In this document: piece by piece, positions 1 through 7,467 of the stretch
How positions within the stretch are numbered: position 1 is the first letter of the stretch
Layout of the letters: every line of letters starts with the position of its first letter
NCBI GenBank assembly: GCA_964462535.1
Contig: CAYWXV010000051.1
Location: 1 to 18,984 of the forward strand
Reading direction: 5' to 3'
DNA from: CAYWXV01 sp964462535
GTDB taxonomy: Bacteria; Bacteroidota; Ignavibacteria; OLB7
Length of the DNA: 18,984 nucleotides
Program-made: the position numbers and the translations under genes
Notes under the pieces: generated by a model
The model's input: the letters and a program-made list of their open reading frames with translations, nothing else
Databases searched by the model: none
What the model was told of the DNA's origin: nothing

Positions 1-51
1 CCTTCATCCTTCATATTTCATATTTCATATTTCATCCTTCCTCCTTCCCCC
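1..51. repeat. Heptanucleotide tandem repeat, TTCATNN type
   Basis: From position 3 the sequence reads in exact 7-base steps: TTCATCC, TTCATAT three times, TTCATCC, TTCCTCC, TTCCCCC. The run is almost purely pyrimidine on this strand, lies upstream of the malate dehydrogenase, and is cut by the window edge. A second, more decayed heptamer run of the same consensus lies at 10769-10796, also intergenic. No function can be read from the sequence; slippage-prone spacer DNA is the simplest view. Confidence 0.8.
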
Positions 52-123
52 CACGCTCCCTACTCCCCACTTTTCCGCTACTTTCGCGGTTCATCGTTAC
101 GTTCCACCAATCCGCGTGTCTGG

Positions 124-1047
124 ATGAAGATCACGATAGTGGGTGCCGGAAACGTCGGCGCGACAACCGCGCAGCGGATTTCCAGTTTCGAGTTGGCAAG
201 CGAGGTCGTGATCCTGGACGTTGTGGAGGGATTGGCCAGGGGCAAGGCGCTCGATATTTATCAGGGAGCGCCGCTGGTGGAGAGCGATTGCCGGGTGACC
301 GGCACGGCCGACTACGAGGCTACGGCCGGTTCGCAGATAGCTGTGATCACTGCGGGTTGGACGCGAAGAGCCGGCGTGAGTCGCGACGACCTGCTCGTCA
401 GGAATGCCGAGATCGTGTCGGGTGTCGTGCGGCGTCTCGTTCAACGTTCTCCCGACTGCATTGTCATCGTCGTCTCAAGTCCCATTGATGAGATGACGTG
501 GGTGGCACACCGGAGTAGCGGTCTTGACCGTTCGCGTGTGATTGGAATGTCCGGGGTCCTTGATGCCGCCCGTCTTCGCACGTTCATTGCAATGGAACTC
601 AACGTGGCGGTGGAGGATGTTGAGGCCACCGTCATCGGAGGACATGGCGAGCTGATGCTCCCAATGGTGCGCAACGCCACGATCGCCGGAATTCCGGTTG
701 AAGAGGTTCTTCCCCCGGACCGCGTCGAAGCGTTAATCGCCCGTACCCGAAATGCCGCAGACGAGATCATCGAGGAGCTGAAGACCGGATCGGCGTACTT
801 TGCTCCATCGGCCGCCGTGACGGCAATGATTGAAACGATTGTGCGTGACAAGCCACGCATCATGCCATGTGCACTTGCGCTGGATGGGGAGTACGGTCTC
901 ACCGACGTTGTGTGCGGCGTCCCGGCGAAGCTTGGCCGGCAGGGGGTGAAGGAGATCATCGAACTGCGGTTGACCGAGGAGGAACGGGTAACGTTTCAGC
1001 AGTCGGCCGATGCTGTCCGTCGGAATCTGGCGAAGCTGGCGATGTAG
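124..1047 (+). CDS. mdh: Malate dehydrogenase, LDH-like type, divergent active site
   Basis: Predicted cytoplasmic NAD-dependent oxidation of malate to oxaloacetate (TCA cycle). The 307 residues match the usual family length of about 310 and the layout is that of the LDH-like MDHs known from Chlorobium. The Rossmann motif GAGNVG is at residues 7-12 and Asp32 ends beta-2, as expected for NAD. The two substrate arginines (Arg81, Arg87), the Asp147/Arg150 pair and catalytic His174 are present. Three usually fixed positions differ. The conserved Asn of the VSNP motif is Ser119 (VVSSPID). The HGD motif reads HGE (Glu176). The mobile loop reads AGWTRRAGVSR where relatives have LPRKPGM. The family call is firm; full activity or malate specificity is less so. 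The ATG start leads directly into the first beta strand, with no SD before it. Confidence 0.88.
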   Translation: MKITIVGAGNVGATTAQRISSFELASEVVILDVVEGLARGKALDIYQGAPLVESDCRVTGTADYEATAGSQIAVITAGWTRRAGVSRDDLLVRNAEIVSGVVRRLVQRSPDCIVIVVSSPIDEMTWVAHRSSGLDRSRVIGMSGVLDAARLRTFIAMELNVAVEDVEATVIGGHGELMLPMVRNATIAGIPVEEVLPPDRVEALIARTRNAADEIIEELKTGSAYFAPSAAVTAMIETIVRDKPRIMPCALALDGEYGLTDVVCGVPAKLGRQGVKEIIELRLTEEERVTFQQSADAVRRNLAKLAM

Positions 1048-1060
1048 CCAGGGTCTTGTC

Positions 1061-1076
1061 CGGCACACGTGTGCCG
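1061..1076. promoter_or_regulatory. Perfect 16-bp palindrome between mdh and lipoprotein gene
   Basis: CGGCACACGTGTGCCG reads the same on both strands. It starts 14 bases after the mdh stop and ends 64 bases before the lipoprotein start. With no loop it makes a poor RNA hairpin, so a dimeric regulator's operator is as likely as a terminator. No T-run follows. Its role is unproven. Confidence 0.4.
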
Positions 1077-1140
1077 CGCCCCATTCGGGAGTCGACCTTT
1101 GATGTTGAACAACCAACAACCAAACGATAAACACAGAAGT

Positions 1141-1947
1141 ATGAAGCGCTTTCTCTCCCTGACGGCCGTGGTGGCCGTCGCGGCATTGACGTTCATCGGA
1201 TGCGGCGACAGCGGTCCCTCGGAACCGGTCAACACCTACCTCACGTTCAAGGTCGGCGATCAGTTCACCTACAACTACTATTCGCGTGATGCCTCCAATC
1301 AGCGCCTCGATGCCTCCAAGCAGGTGCGGAAGTGGTCGGTTCTCAGAACAGACCTGACGTACAATGGGCGAACGACGGCAACAGAAATCGAAGAGCAGGT
1401 ATTCGATGCGACGGGAACGGTACTCGCCTACCGCGACACACTCTACATTTCATCAACGGGACAGGGGAAGGTGGAGCAGTATGATATCATCGGCAATTTT
1501 CTTGCCCTGATTCCATTTGCCGCAGCGTACCGCGACAGTGTTGCCCCTACGTGGGTTCAGATCGGCGACGTGAAGACCACGGGCGCGCTGACCTGGGTTG
1601 CACTCCCGACGATCCAGGTGAACAACGTTCAGGTTCCCGTCGGCCCGACGACCATCAGCGTGAATATTCAGCTGACGATGAATGCTTCCCATAAAGGAAA
1701 GATCAGCGTCACGACCCCGGCAGCGACGTTCACGAACAACTTCGCCACGGACCACTCACTGAAGTTCACTGTTCTGAGTGCTGGGATCCCACTCCTGACC
1801 GACTCACTTCAGGCCCATTACGATATTGATACGAAGGGGGGCATTACGAAGAACTCCGCCGACAGCAAGACGATTACGCTAAGCGGTTCGACTATCGACG
1901 TCCCGGGTTATGAAATGGAGCTTGTAAGCTACACGCGGGCGCAGTAG
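1141..1947 (+). CDS. Predicted SPII lipoprotein, paralogue of the next gene
   Basis: Exported lipoprotein of 268 residues; function unknown. The ATG at 1141 gives a textbook signal peptide: MKR, a hydrophobic core, then the lipobox FIGC with the lipidated Cys at residue 21, followed by an acidic, Ser/Pro-containing stretch (CGDSGPSE). An in-frame ATG at 1069 would bury this signal, so it was not used. The mature part is beta-rich with no catalytic motif I recognise. It shares collinear blocks with the C-terminal two thirds of the following gene: GD..TY...RD, W.V.RT, TEI.E..FDA.GT, RDTLY, NASH/SASH.G, TPA, GYE..L. The spacer to mdh is 93 bases, and the two genes could be cotranscribed unless the palindrome between them stops transcription. 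The upstream leader is A/C-rich and lacks an SD, as is common in Bacteroidota. Confidence 0.85.
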   Translation: MKRFLSLTAVVAVAALTFIGCGDSGPSEPVNTYLTFKVGDQFTYNYYSRDASNQRLDASKQVRKWSVLRTDLTYNGRTTATEIEEQVFDATGTVLAYRDTLYISSTGQGKVEQYDIIGNFLALIPFAAAYRDSVAPTWVQIGDVKTTGALTWVALPTIQVNNVQVPVGPTTISVNIQLTMNASHKGKISVTTPAATFTNNFATDHSLKFTVLSAGIPLLTDSLQAHYDIDTKGGITKNSADSKTITLSGSTIDVPGYEMELVSYTRAQ

Positions 1948-1972
1948 GTTTCCGCGGCACACAGGTTCAACG

Positions 1973-2018
1973 GCGAGGGCCTTCGTCCGGGCGTGTTCCG
2001 CCGGGCGACGGCCCTCGC
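1973..2018 (+). terminator. Hairpin after the first lipoprotein gene
   Basis: GCGAGGGCC (1973-1981) pairs perfectly with GGCCCTCGC (2010-2018). A small inner hairpin, GGCG with CGCC, can form in the intervening 28 bases. There is no T-run after the stem, so it may act as an attenuator, an RNA stabiliser or a factor-dependent terminator between the two lipoprotein genes. Confidence 0.55.
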
Positions 2019-2104
2019 ACGAATTGCTCCCCACCCATCTCGCGACGTTCGTCGTTGACTAGTCCAACATCGCACACAACAGACGCTTCAACCGCACATT
2101 ACCC

Positions 2105-3277
2105 ATGCAGAGTACTTTCCTCCGCAATCTCCTGCTGCTGATCCCCACCGTCGCGTTTGTCGCGACCATGGCGGGTTGCTCGAACGAGGATTCACCCGCA
2201 AGCCCCGTCGGCGGATTCGTCGCCAAGGGAATTGTGATCCAGAAGAACGGTGTCGATCTGGTTGTTGTGGACTCGACCGGTTCGGTATCCGGTTCCGTGA
2301 CCATCGACGAGGGATCAGTTCTCGACGTGACTGTATTGTTTGTCCTGGCCGATGGATCGCGCGGCGTACCAACCTCAACCGATCATAGCCTGGGCGCGAC
2401 GGTTCCCGCCGCAGGTGCGACTGTCTCAACCTCGCCATGGCGCATCACCATCTCCGGATTGATGCGCGGCTCGACAACGATGACCGTCACGCTGCAGAAG
2501 AGTGGCGCTGCTGTCTATTCATCGCCGGCGATTCCCATTACCGTGAAACATGTTCCTGCGAACCTCGAGACCGGCGACACGTTGACCTACGACGCTCGGG
2601 ACCGCGACACGAACGACATGCCGTCGGGGCAGACAACCAAGCGGAACTGGCACGTCATCCGCACCGGCGCATCCCTCTTTGGTCGAGATAGCGTCACCGA
2701 GATTCTTGAGATCACGTTCGACGCGTCAGGGACAAATGAACTTGGCCGCGACACACTCTACTATTCTATCGCTGCAGATGGATCGGTCTATCAATACAAC
2801 CTCCTCCACGATCTCCTTGGGCGCATCGAGGGGGGTGAGGTGTTCGCCGGAGATATCCCCGCACAGTGGGTGAAGATCACGAGCACGCAAGCTGCGGCCG
2901 GGGCAACGTGGTCCGCCATAACGCCTGACTCCATCAAACTGTCAAACGTCACTCTCAGCGGGGTTCCATTCCCCGTGGATATTACCTTCCGCATGTCGGC
3001 GAGCCACAACGGGCCGCAGCAGGTGACGTCACCTGCCGGCACGTATACCGGCGTGCGGACAACGCATACGCTCAACGTGAAGATCGCGTTGTCGGGCTCC
3101 ATCCCACTCACGGTCCTCAACGACGCGGTAACGGCGACCTTCGACTATGCCTCCTCCGTTGGGATCGTGCGTCAGACGCTGCAGGGAAAAAACCTGGTGG
3201 CGTCGCTCGGCGGACAGGATGTCGCGCAACCGGTGCTTGGCTACGAGATAACTCTGACCGGTGTGAAGAGGAAGTAG
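2105..3277 (+). CDS. Predicted SPII lipoprotein with extra N-terminal Ig-like domain
   Basis: Exported lipoprotein of 390 residues; function unknown. The signal peptide ends in MAGC with the lipidated Cys at residue 25, followed by an acidic stretch (CSNEDS) that resembles surface-export signals of Bacteroidota lipoproteins (inference). Residues about 38-155 are Val/Thr/Ser-rich beta structure ending in PAIPITVKHVP, compatible with one bacterial Ig-like domain. Residues about 160-390 are the part shared with the preceding gene (GDTLTY, NWHVIRT, TEILEITFDASGT, RDTLYY, SASHNG, LGYEITL). The two genes are therefore tandem paralogues, differing by this added domain. The start follows an A/C-rich leader with no SD. 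A strong hairpin follows the stop by 87 bases. Confidence 0.85.
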   Translation: MQSTFLRNLLLLIPTVAFVATMAGCSNEDSPASPVGGFVAKGIVIQKNGVDLVVVDSTGSVSGSVTIDEGSVLDVTVLFVLADGSRGVPTSTDHSLGATVPAAGATVSTSPWRITISGLMRGSTTMTVTLQKSGAAVYSSPAIPITVKHVPANLETGDTLTYDARDRDTNDMPSGQTTKRNWHVIRTGASLFGRDSVTEILEITFDASGTNELGRDTLYYSIAADGSVYQYNLLHDLLGRIEGGEVFAGDIPAQWVKITSTQAAAGATWSAITPDSIKLSNVTLSGVPFPVDITFRMSASHNGPQQVTSPAGTYTGVRTTHTLNVKIALSGSIPLTVLNDAVTATFDYASSVGIVRQTLQGKNLVASLGGQDVAQPVLGYEITLTGVKRK

Positions 3278-3364
3278 GTGCGATAGTTCGGATTGCGCAT
3301 GTCGGCCACAACGGACGGCATGTGGAGCCGTTGGGCATCAACACCAATCCTTGACTTCAAAACG

Positions 3365-3402
3365 AAACGAGCGTGGACGAAATCGATCGTCCACGCTCGT
3401 TT
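3365..3402. terminator. Bidirectional terminator between converging genes
   Basis: A perfect 16-bp stem: AAACGAGCGTGGACGA (3365-3380) pairs with TCGTCCACGCTCGTTT (3387-3402) around the loop AATCGA. The stem begins with AAA and ends with TTT, so either strand gives a hairpin with a short U tail. It lies between the lipoprotein stop (3277) and the dsbD stop (3430), which is where a shared terminator is expected. Confidence 0.88.
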
Positions 3403-3429
3403 GCATTAATAGCCGTGCGTATACAGATG

Positions 3430-5595
3430 TCAGCGCATCGCCACCTCCGTGCCTGCGAGTCCCCGTCGCAGAAAGCCGGTGAATTGTTCGGGCGTGAAGC
3501 GGGCCTGCATTCCCGTTGATGCCACGGCTTTCTCATCGGGTGTCATCAGCACGTAAAACGGAAGCTCTATCGTGTTGAAGCGGTCGATCTGCATCTGCCG
3601 ATTCTTCTTGTTCACCTCGTCGCGACCGTCGGTGTAAAGACGGACCAGGACGTAGCGGTTCATCAAGTCGGAGACTTCCTTCTTGGGGAAGATCGTCCGT
3701 TCCATCCAGCGACAGTTCGTGCACGAATACCCCGTGAAGTCTACAAAGAGAGGCTTGCCGGTCTCCTTTGCTTTCTTCAGGGCCGCCTCATAATCGTCCT
3801 TTATCCAAGCCTCCTCGGAACCCGCGTTCAGCGATGCGGCCATGCCCCCCGATTCACCTGCTGAGGAGCGTCCAGTTGGACCGAATCGGAACGAGGCGGA
3901 AGCTACTCCTTCACGCGGCGGGGGGACGTAAGCGTCAACCTCACCAATACTCCCACCGAACATACCCTGGAGCAGCCAGAAGCTGATCCCGAGGAATGCA
4001 ACCGCCATCAGCACTCGGACCGGACCGACCCGCTCCACTGGCGTGTCATGTGGAAGTTGGAATCGGCCGAGCAGATAGACCGTGATCAACACCGAGCAAG
4101 CGATCCAGATGGACAGCACCAGCTCGCGTGTGAAGATCCCCCAATCCCACACGAGGTCCGCGTTGGACACGTAACGGACCGCGAATGCCACCTCGATGAA
4201 TCCAAGAACCACCTTCACGGCATTCAACCACCCACCCGACTTCGGCATGGCCTTCATGAATGACGGGAAGAGGGCCAGCAGGAAGAATGGGAGCGAGAAG
4301 ATCGTGGCGAACGCCGCCGAGCCCAACAGCGGCCAGAAGAACTCCCCCTTCGCCGCAAGAAGAAACACGCTGCTCACGAATGGAACTGTGCATGTAAACG
4401 AGGTCAGCGAGAAGACGAACCCCATGAGGATAACGCCTCCGACCCCCTCCCCATCTGCTTTGCGGTTAAGCTTGTTGAGGATCGACGTTGGTAGCTGGAT
4501 CTCGAAGAGTCCGAAAAGATTGAGAGCGAGTACCAGGAAGATGGCTGCAATGAAGATGTTGACCCACGGACTGGAGGCGAAATCCTGAATGCCGCCCGCT
4601 CCACCGGTGATAACCGTCAGCAGGAATCCGAGTCCCGTAAACGTGAGGATGATCCCGAACGAGTAGAGAAGAGCGTCGCGGAGCGCGCGGCCGCGCGTCG
4701 TGCTCTTCCGTTTCGTGAAGAAGCTGACGGTGATCGGAATCATCGGATAGACACAGGGCGTTCCCAAGGCGAGTAGTCCCGCGAGCGCGGCGGTTGCCAG
4801 GAAGGCCCAGAGACCTGCGTTCTTCGCATCAACAATCTGATCCAGGCTCCCCTTGTTTCCCGCGACGCCGCCGCCGATCCCGGCCGATACAGTCGATGAA
4901 TCGGTGCCGGCCGCAGAGTTCGACGCGGAATCGCCGCTGGTCGCACCTGCCTGTGCGATCGAGTCCTTTTTCGCCTGATCCAAGGCCGCATTCGCCTGTG
5001 CGATCGAATCCTCGCGGGCCTCCCGAGCACTCTCGATCGAGTCAGCCTTCGCCTGTTGTAGTGCTTTCAGGCTGTCGGCCGCATCAACGCTTGCCTTGTC
5101 GTCAACGGTGACCTTAAACGTGAACTTCTGGTCGGTTGGGGGAATACAGGTGGCATCGTTGCACGTCATGAAATAGAGATTCACCCAACCCTGTTCAGTC
5201 CCCGGCTTCGCCCCTTTCGCAATCTTGACCGGCACGGTCAAGACAACTGTCCCCTCCCAGTACTCCGTCTCGATCTCGAAGCTCGGATCCATGTGGCGGA
5301 CCGGCTTGGGACCGCGCAGTCTTCCGTCAAGAGTGAACAACGCCTTGTCGCCAACCGTCACCTCGGTCGATTGAGGCGCGCCGTTCTCCCCCTCCACATA
5401 TGTCTTTGTCGTGTAGAGATGATGTCCATTCTTGAGCGAAGCTTGAATCTTCACCTGCACGGTCGAACCTGGTGCGCCGGAGACCTCGGGTGTCAGGAGC
5501 TTCCAGACGACATTCGTATTCGTCCCCTGCGCCATGACGGTCGGCGCAAGGCCTGCCGTAACAAGGAGGGCAAGAAGCAGCGATAAGCGTTTCAT
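3430..5595 (-). CDS. dsbD: Thiol:disulfide interchange protein DsbD
   Basis: Inner-membrane protein that carries electrons from cytoplasmic thioredoxin to periplasmic thiol partners. The start at 5595 gives a clean signal peptide ending near MAQG; the frame extends 40 codons further upstream but without a signal. All three DsbD modules and their cysteine pairs are visible in the 721 residues. The N-terminal alpha domain has CNDATC (Cys145, Cys150). The transmembrane beta domain (from about 261) has GTPCVYP (Cys281) and FTCTVPF (Cys402). The C-terminal thioredoxin domain has SCTNC (Cys625, Cys628) with a cis-Pro motif LPF. An unusual Ala/Asp/Ser/Lys-rich linker of about 75 residues (about 170-245), with repeated DSI and DSIAQA units, separates the alpha and beta domains. 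It is probably a helical spacer. Being longer than E. coli DsbD is largely due to this linker. The neighbours are a small hypothetical gene and ilvE on the same strand; a promoter candidate at 5684-5712 suggests its own transcript. Confidence 0.95.
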   Translation of the reverse strand: MKRLSLLLALLVTAGLAPTVMAQGTNTNVVWKLLTPEVSGAPGSTVQVKIQASLKNGHHLYTTKTYVEGENGAPQSTEVTVGDKALFTLDGRLRGPKPVRHMDPSFEIETEYWEGTVVLTVPVKIAKGAKPGTEQGWVNLYFMTCNDATCIPPTDQKFTFKVTVDDKASVDAADSLKALQQAKADSIESAREAREDSIAQANAALDQAKKDSIAQAGATSGDSASNSAAGTDSSTVSAGIGGGVAGNKGSLDQIVDAKNAGLWAFLATAALAGLLALGTPCVYPMIPITVSFFTKRKSTTRGRALRDALLYSFGIILTFTGLGFLLTVITGGAGGIQDFASSPWVNIFIAAIFLVLALNLFGLFEIQLPTSILNKLNRKADGEGVGGVILMGFVFSLTSFTCTVPFVSSVFLLAAKGEFFWPLLGSAAFATIFSLPFFLLALFPSFMKAMPKSGGWLNAVKVVLGFIEVAFAVRYVSNADLVWDWGIFTRELVLSIWIACSVLITVYLLGRFQLPHDTPVERVGPVRVLMAVAFLGISFWLLQGMFGGSIGEVDAYVPPPREGVASASFRFGPTGRSSAGESGGMAASLNAGSEEAWIKDDYEAALKKAKETGKPLFVDFTGYSCTNCRWMERTIFPKKEVSDLMNRYVLVRLYTDGRDEVNKKNRQMQIDRFNTIELPFYVLMTPDEKAVASTGMQARFTPEQFTGFLRRGLAGTEVAMR

Positions 5596-5683
5596 ACTCA
5601 TGACTGAGGCTAGTTCGGAGCGCGGGGGAGAGAGCCGAAGGAAGCGACGCGGGCCCCTGTTCATAGATGCCCGGTCGAAGAGA

Positions 5684-5712
5684 AATTTACGGGGAGTCGC
5701 GACCTTCTTCAA
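5684..5712 (-). promoter_or_regulatory. Candidate sigma70-like promoter for dsbD
   Basis: On the minus strand TTGAAG (plus 5707-5712) and TAAATT (plus 5684-5689) are separated by exactly 17 bases. The site lies about 90 bases before the dsbD start; the -35 overlaps the stop of the upstream gene. Each box matches consensus at 4 of 6 positions. TAAATTTC also resembles the Bacteroidota -7 element TAnnTTTG. Confidence 0.35.
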
Positions 5713-6086
5713 CAACTGCCGAGTTCGCGAAGAAGGGATTGCAGAGCGGCTATTATTCGTTCCGCATCACCGACCGGATCGTTCGAGAACGGGCCGCCAT
5801 CTACCAGATCGCGAGGACCGCCAAGTAGACGCGCAGCAGCGCTGCGGATTTCATCGGGGAGCGTAGGATCATCACGTATGGCACGAAGATTCGCCATTGC
5901 GTGGGATCCGTAATCACGGCCGACACGCGGGGCGACATGCTGTGTGACCACCCCAACCGCCATCCGTGAAGAGACACGGGCGCGGCCGTCGTTTCCATCG
6001 GCCAGCGCCCGTCGTGCGTCTTCTATGAGCGAACGGCTATCGATTCGCGGCCTCGTCCATCGGCAGGTGGAGCTTGCCGTTTCCAT
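5709..6086 (-). CDS. Small hypothetical protein, possibly HEPN-like
   Basis: Small, almost wholly helical protein of about 125 residues at most; function unknown. Visible parts, in order: an amphipathic helix (SLIEDARRALADGNDGRARV), a second helix (MAVGVVTQHV), a stretch with RDYGSH and YGSHAMANLRAIRDD, a helix starting LPDEIRSAAARLL, and a last helix (DPVGDAERIIAALQSLL). The order of helices, the H..(N)L pattern and the closing DAE...A..LL helix look like a HEPN domain, and RDYGSH would fit the RNase RxxxxH form; this is inference only. The start is uncertain. The nearest in-frame ATGs (6086, 6098) lie inside the ilvE reading frame, overlapping its end by 50 bases or more. The conserved-looking part begins right at the ilvE stop, where the frame offers only ATC, ATA or CTG. 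Confidence 0.6.
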   Translation of the reverse strand: METASSTCRWTRPRIDSRSLIEDARRALADGNDGRARVSSRMAVGVVTQHVAPRVGRDYGSHAMANLRAIRDDPTLPDEIRSAAARLLGGPRDLVDGGPFSNDPVGDAERIIAALQSLLRELGSC

Positions 6087-7179
6087 TTCCGTTGCCATTG
6101 CCGCTACTGGAAGTGTGAGGTGGGACATTGACGACCCAGTCGTAGGTGTCTCTCACCTCACCGTACTGCAGCCCGGTAATGGTCGAATAGAGACGCTCAC
6201 GGAGCGAATTCGGTTTCTCGTTGATCGTCAGGGCCCTGCCGTTGTAAAAGAGTTCCCCAACGGGCGAGATTACGGCCGCGGTCCCGCTCCCAAACACCTC
6301 CTGCAACGTCCCACGGGCATGGGCCTCGGCGATTTCCGTCATCGAAATCGGGCGCATTTCAATCGGCACTCCCCAATCCCGGGACAACGTCAGAACTGTT
6401 CGGCGTGTGATACCATCAAGGATGGTACCACCAAGCGGAGGCGTGATGAGTTTGCCATCGATCACGAAGAAGATATTCATCGTCCCCACTTCTTCGACAT
6501 ACTCGTGTTCCTTGGAATCGAGCCAGAGAACCTGGTCGAACCCCTTGGCCTTCGCCTCTTCAGCAGCAAGGAGTGAGGCGGCGTAGTTCGCGCCGGTCTT
6601 TGCCTCGCCCAGCCCACCGTATGCGGCACGGCTGTAGCGTTCCTCAACGAGTATTCTGGTGGGCGCAGATCCTCTACTGTAATAGGCGCCGACCGGTGAC
6701 GTGACGATGAACAGCGTATAGTTATGGGAGGGGCGAACGCCAAGTGCGTCGTCTGAGGCGATGATCGTCGGACGAAGATAAAGGGCAGTGCCTCTCTCCG
6801 TCGGGACAGAACGGCGGTCCACATCAACCAATGTCTTAAAGGCACTCAACAGGTCTGCGGGATTGAAATCCGGCATACAGAGCCTGCGGGCCGACCGGCG
6901 GAACCGTTCAATGTGATCCTGCGGACGGAAGAGAACGACCGAACCGTCCTTCCAGCGGAATGCTTTCAACCCCTCGAAAATCGTCTGCCCGTAGTGAAGC
7001 GTCAGATTGCCGGGACCTACACCAAGGTCATGGAGTGGTTCGATCCGCGGGTTCTTCCATCCATCTTCGCGATCGTAGTCCCAGACGAACATATGATCAG
7101 CAAAATGGCGTCCAAATCCCAGCGCGGACGGATCCGGCTGTGGCTGCGGATGGGGCGTTCGAAGAATGCTGATCTTCAT
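6037..7179 (-). CDS. ilvE: Branched-chain amino acid aminotransferase (fold-type IV)
   Basis: Cytoplasmic PLP enzyme exchanging the amino group between Leu/Ile/Val and 2-oxoglutarate; last step of branched-chain synthesis or first step of breakdown. The 380 residues are of the longer BCAT-II type. Visible motifs are YGQTIFEGLKAF near 63-74, FRPQDHIERF at 84-93, the PLP lysine Lys194 in GEAKTGANYAAS, EEVGTMN at 229-235 and the phosphate-binding GSGTAAVISPV. The C-terminus carries an odd low-complexity tail (SSSGNGNGNGNGK) beyond the usual fold. The ATG at 7179 is supported by a good SD. The small hypothetical gene follows on the same strand with overlapping ends, so the two are probably cotranscribed. 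I see no leader peptide or T-box before it. Confidence 0.93.
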   Translation of the reverse strand: MKISILRTPHPQPQPDPSALGFGRHFADHMFVWDYDREDGWKNPRIEPLHDLGVGPGNLTLHYGQTIFEGLKAFRWKDGSVVLFRPQDHIERFRRSARRLCMPDFNPADLLSAFKTLVDVDRRSVPTERGTALYLRPTIIASDDALGVRPSHNYTLFIVTSPVGAYYSRGSAPTRILVEERYSRAAYGGLGEAKTGANYAASLLAAEEAKAKGFDQVLWLDSKEHEYVEEVGTMNIFFVIDGKLITPPLGGTILDGITRRTVLTLSRDWGVPIEMRPISMTEIAEAHARGTLQEVFGSGTAAVISPVGELFYNGRALTINEKPNSLRERLYSTITGLQYGEVRDTYDWVVNVPPHTSSSGNGNGNGNGKLHLPMDEAANR

Positions 7180-7467
7180 GTACGGTCCTCCAGGTTACGA
7201 ACACCGGTCCATGCTGGCCACCTCCGCGTGCGACGGGAGACGGAGATACCAGCGTGAATTCGATGGTCAGGGTTAACGGTCAGAGGAATATAACACCGGG
7301 TTGTAAATATACCGGACCGGGGGTAGTTTGATCCCGTCAACGCTTGTACCAGAGCTTGACAGAATGTGCAGAGATGGTCCATTTCGCCCGAATTTCAACG
7401 ATTCCGACACTCAGCACACGTACGTCTCCATAAGCACTTCGATCGTCAACGCCCAACCCGCTTCCCT
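7180..7467. promoter_or_regulatory. Divergent control region between ilvE and HAD gene
   Basis: About 290 bases between oppositely oriented genes. The stretch 7280-7320 is AT-richer than its surroundings and holds two similar blocks on the minus strand, CCGGTATATT and CCGGTGTTATATT, that could be -10 elements for ilvE. Neither has a convincing -35 at 16-18 bases. An open plus-strand frame continues up to 7366, so part of this region could be coding if the HAD gene starts earlier. Confidence 0.45.
7186..7191 (-). promoter_or_regulatory. Shine-Dalgarno site of ilvE
   Basis: On the minus strand GGAGGA lies 6 bases before the ATG at 7179. This fixes the ilvE start and shows that the organism uses SD pairing at some genes, although most starts in the window lack it. 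Confidence 0.85.

Noticed and set aside
1069..1140. Earlier ATG for the first lipoprotein
   Set aside because: It would place 24 non-hydrophobic residues before a perfect lipoprotein signal and would overlap the palindrome.
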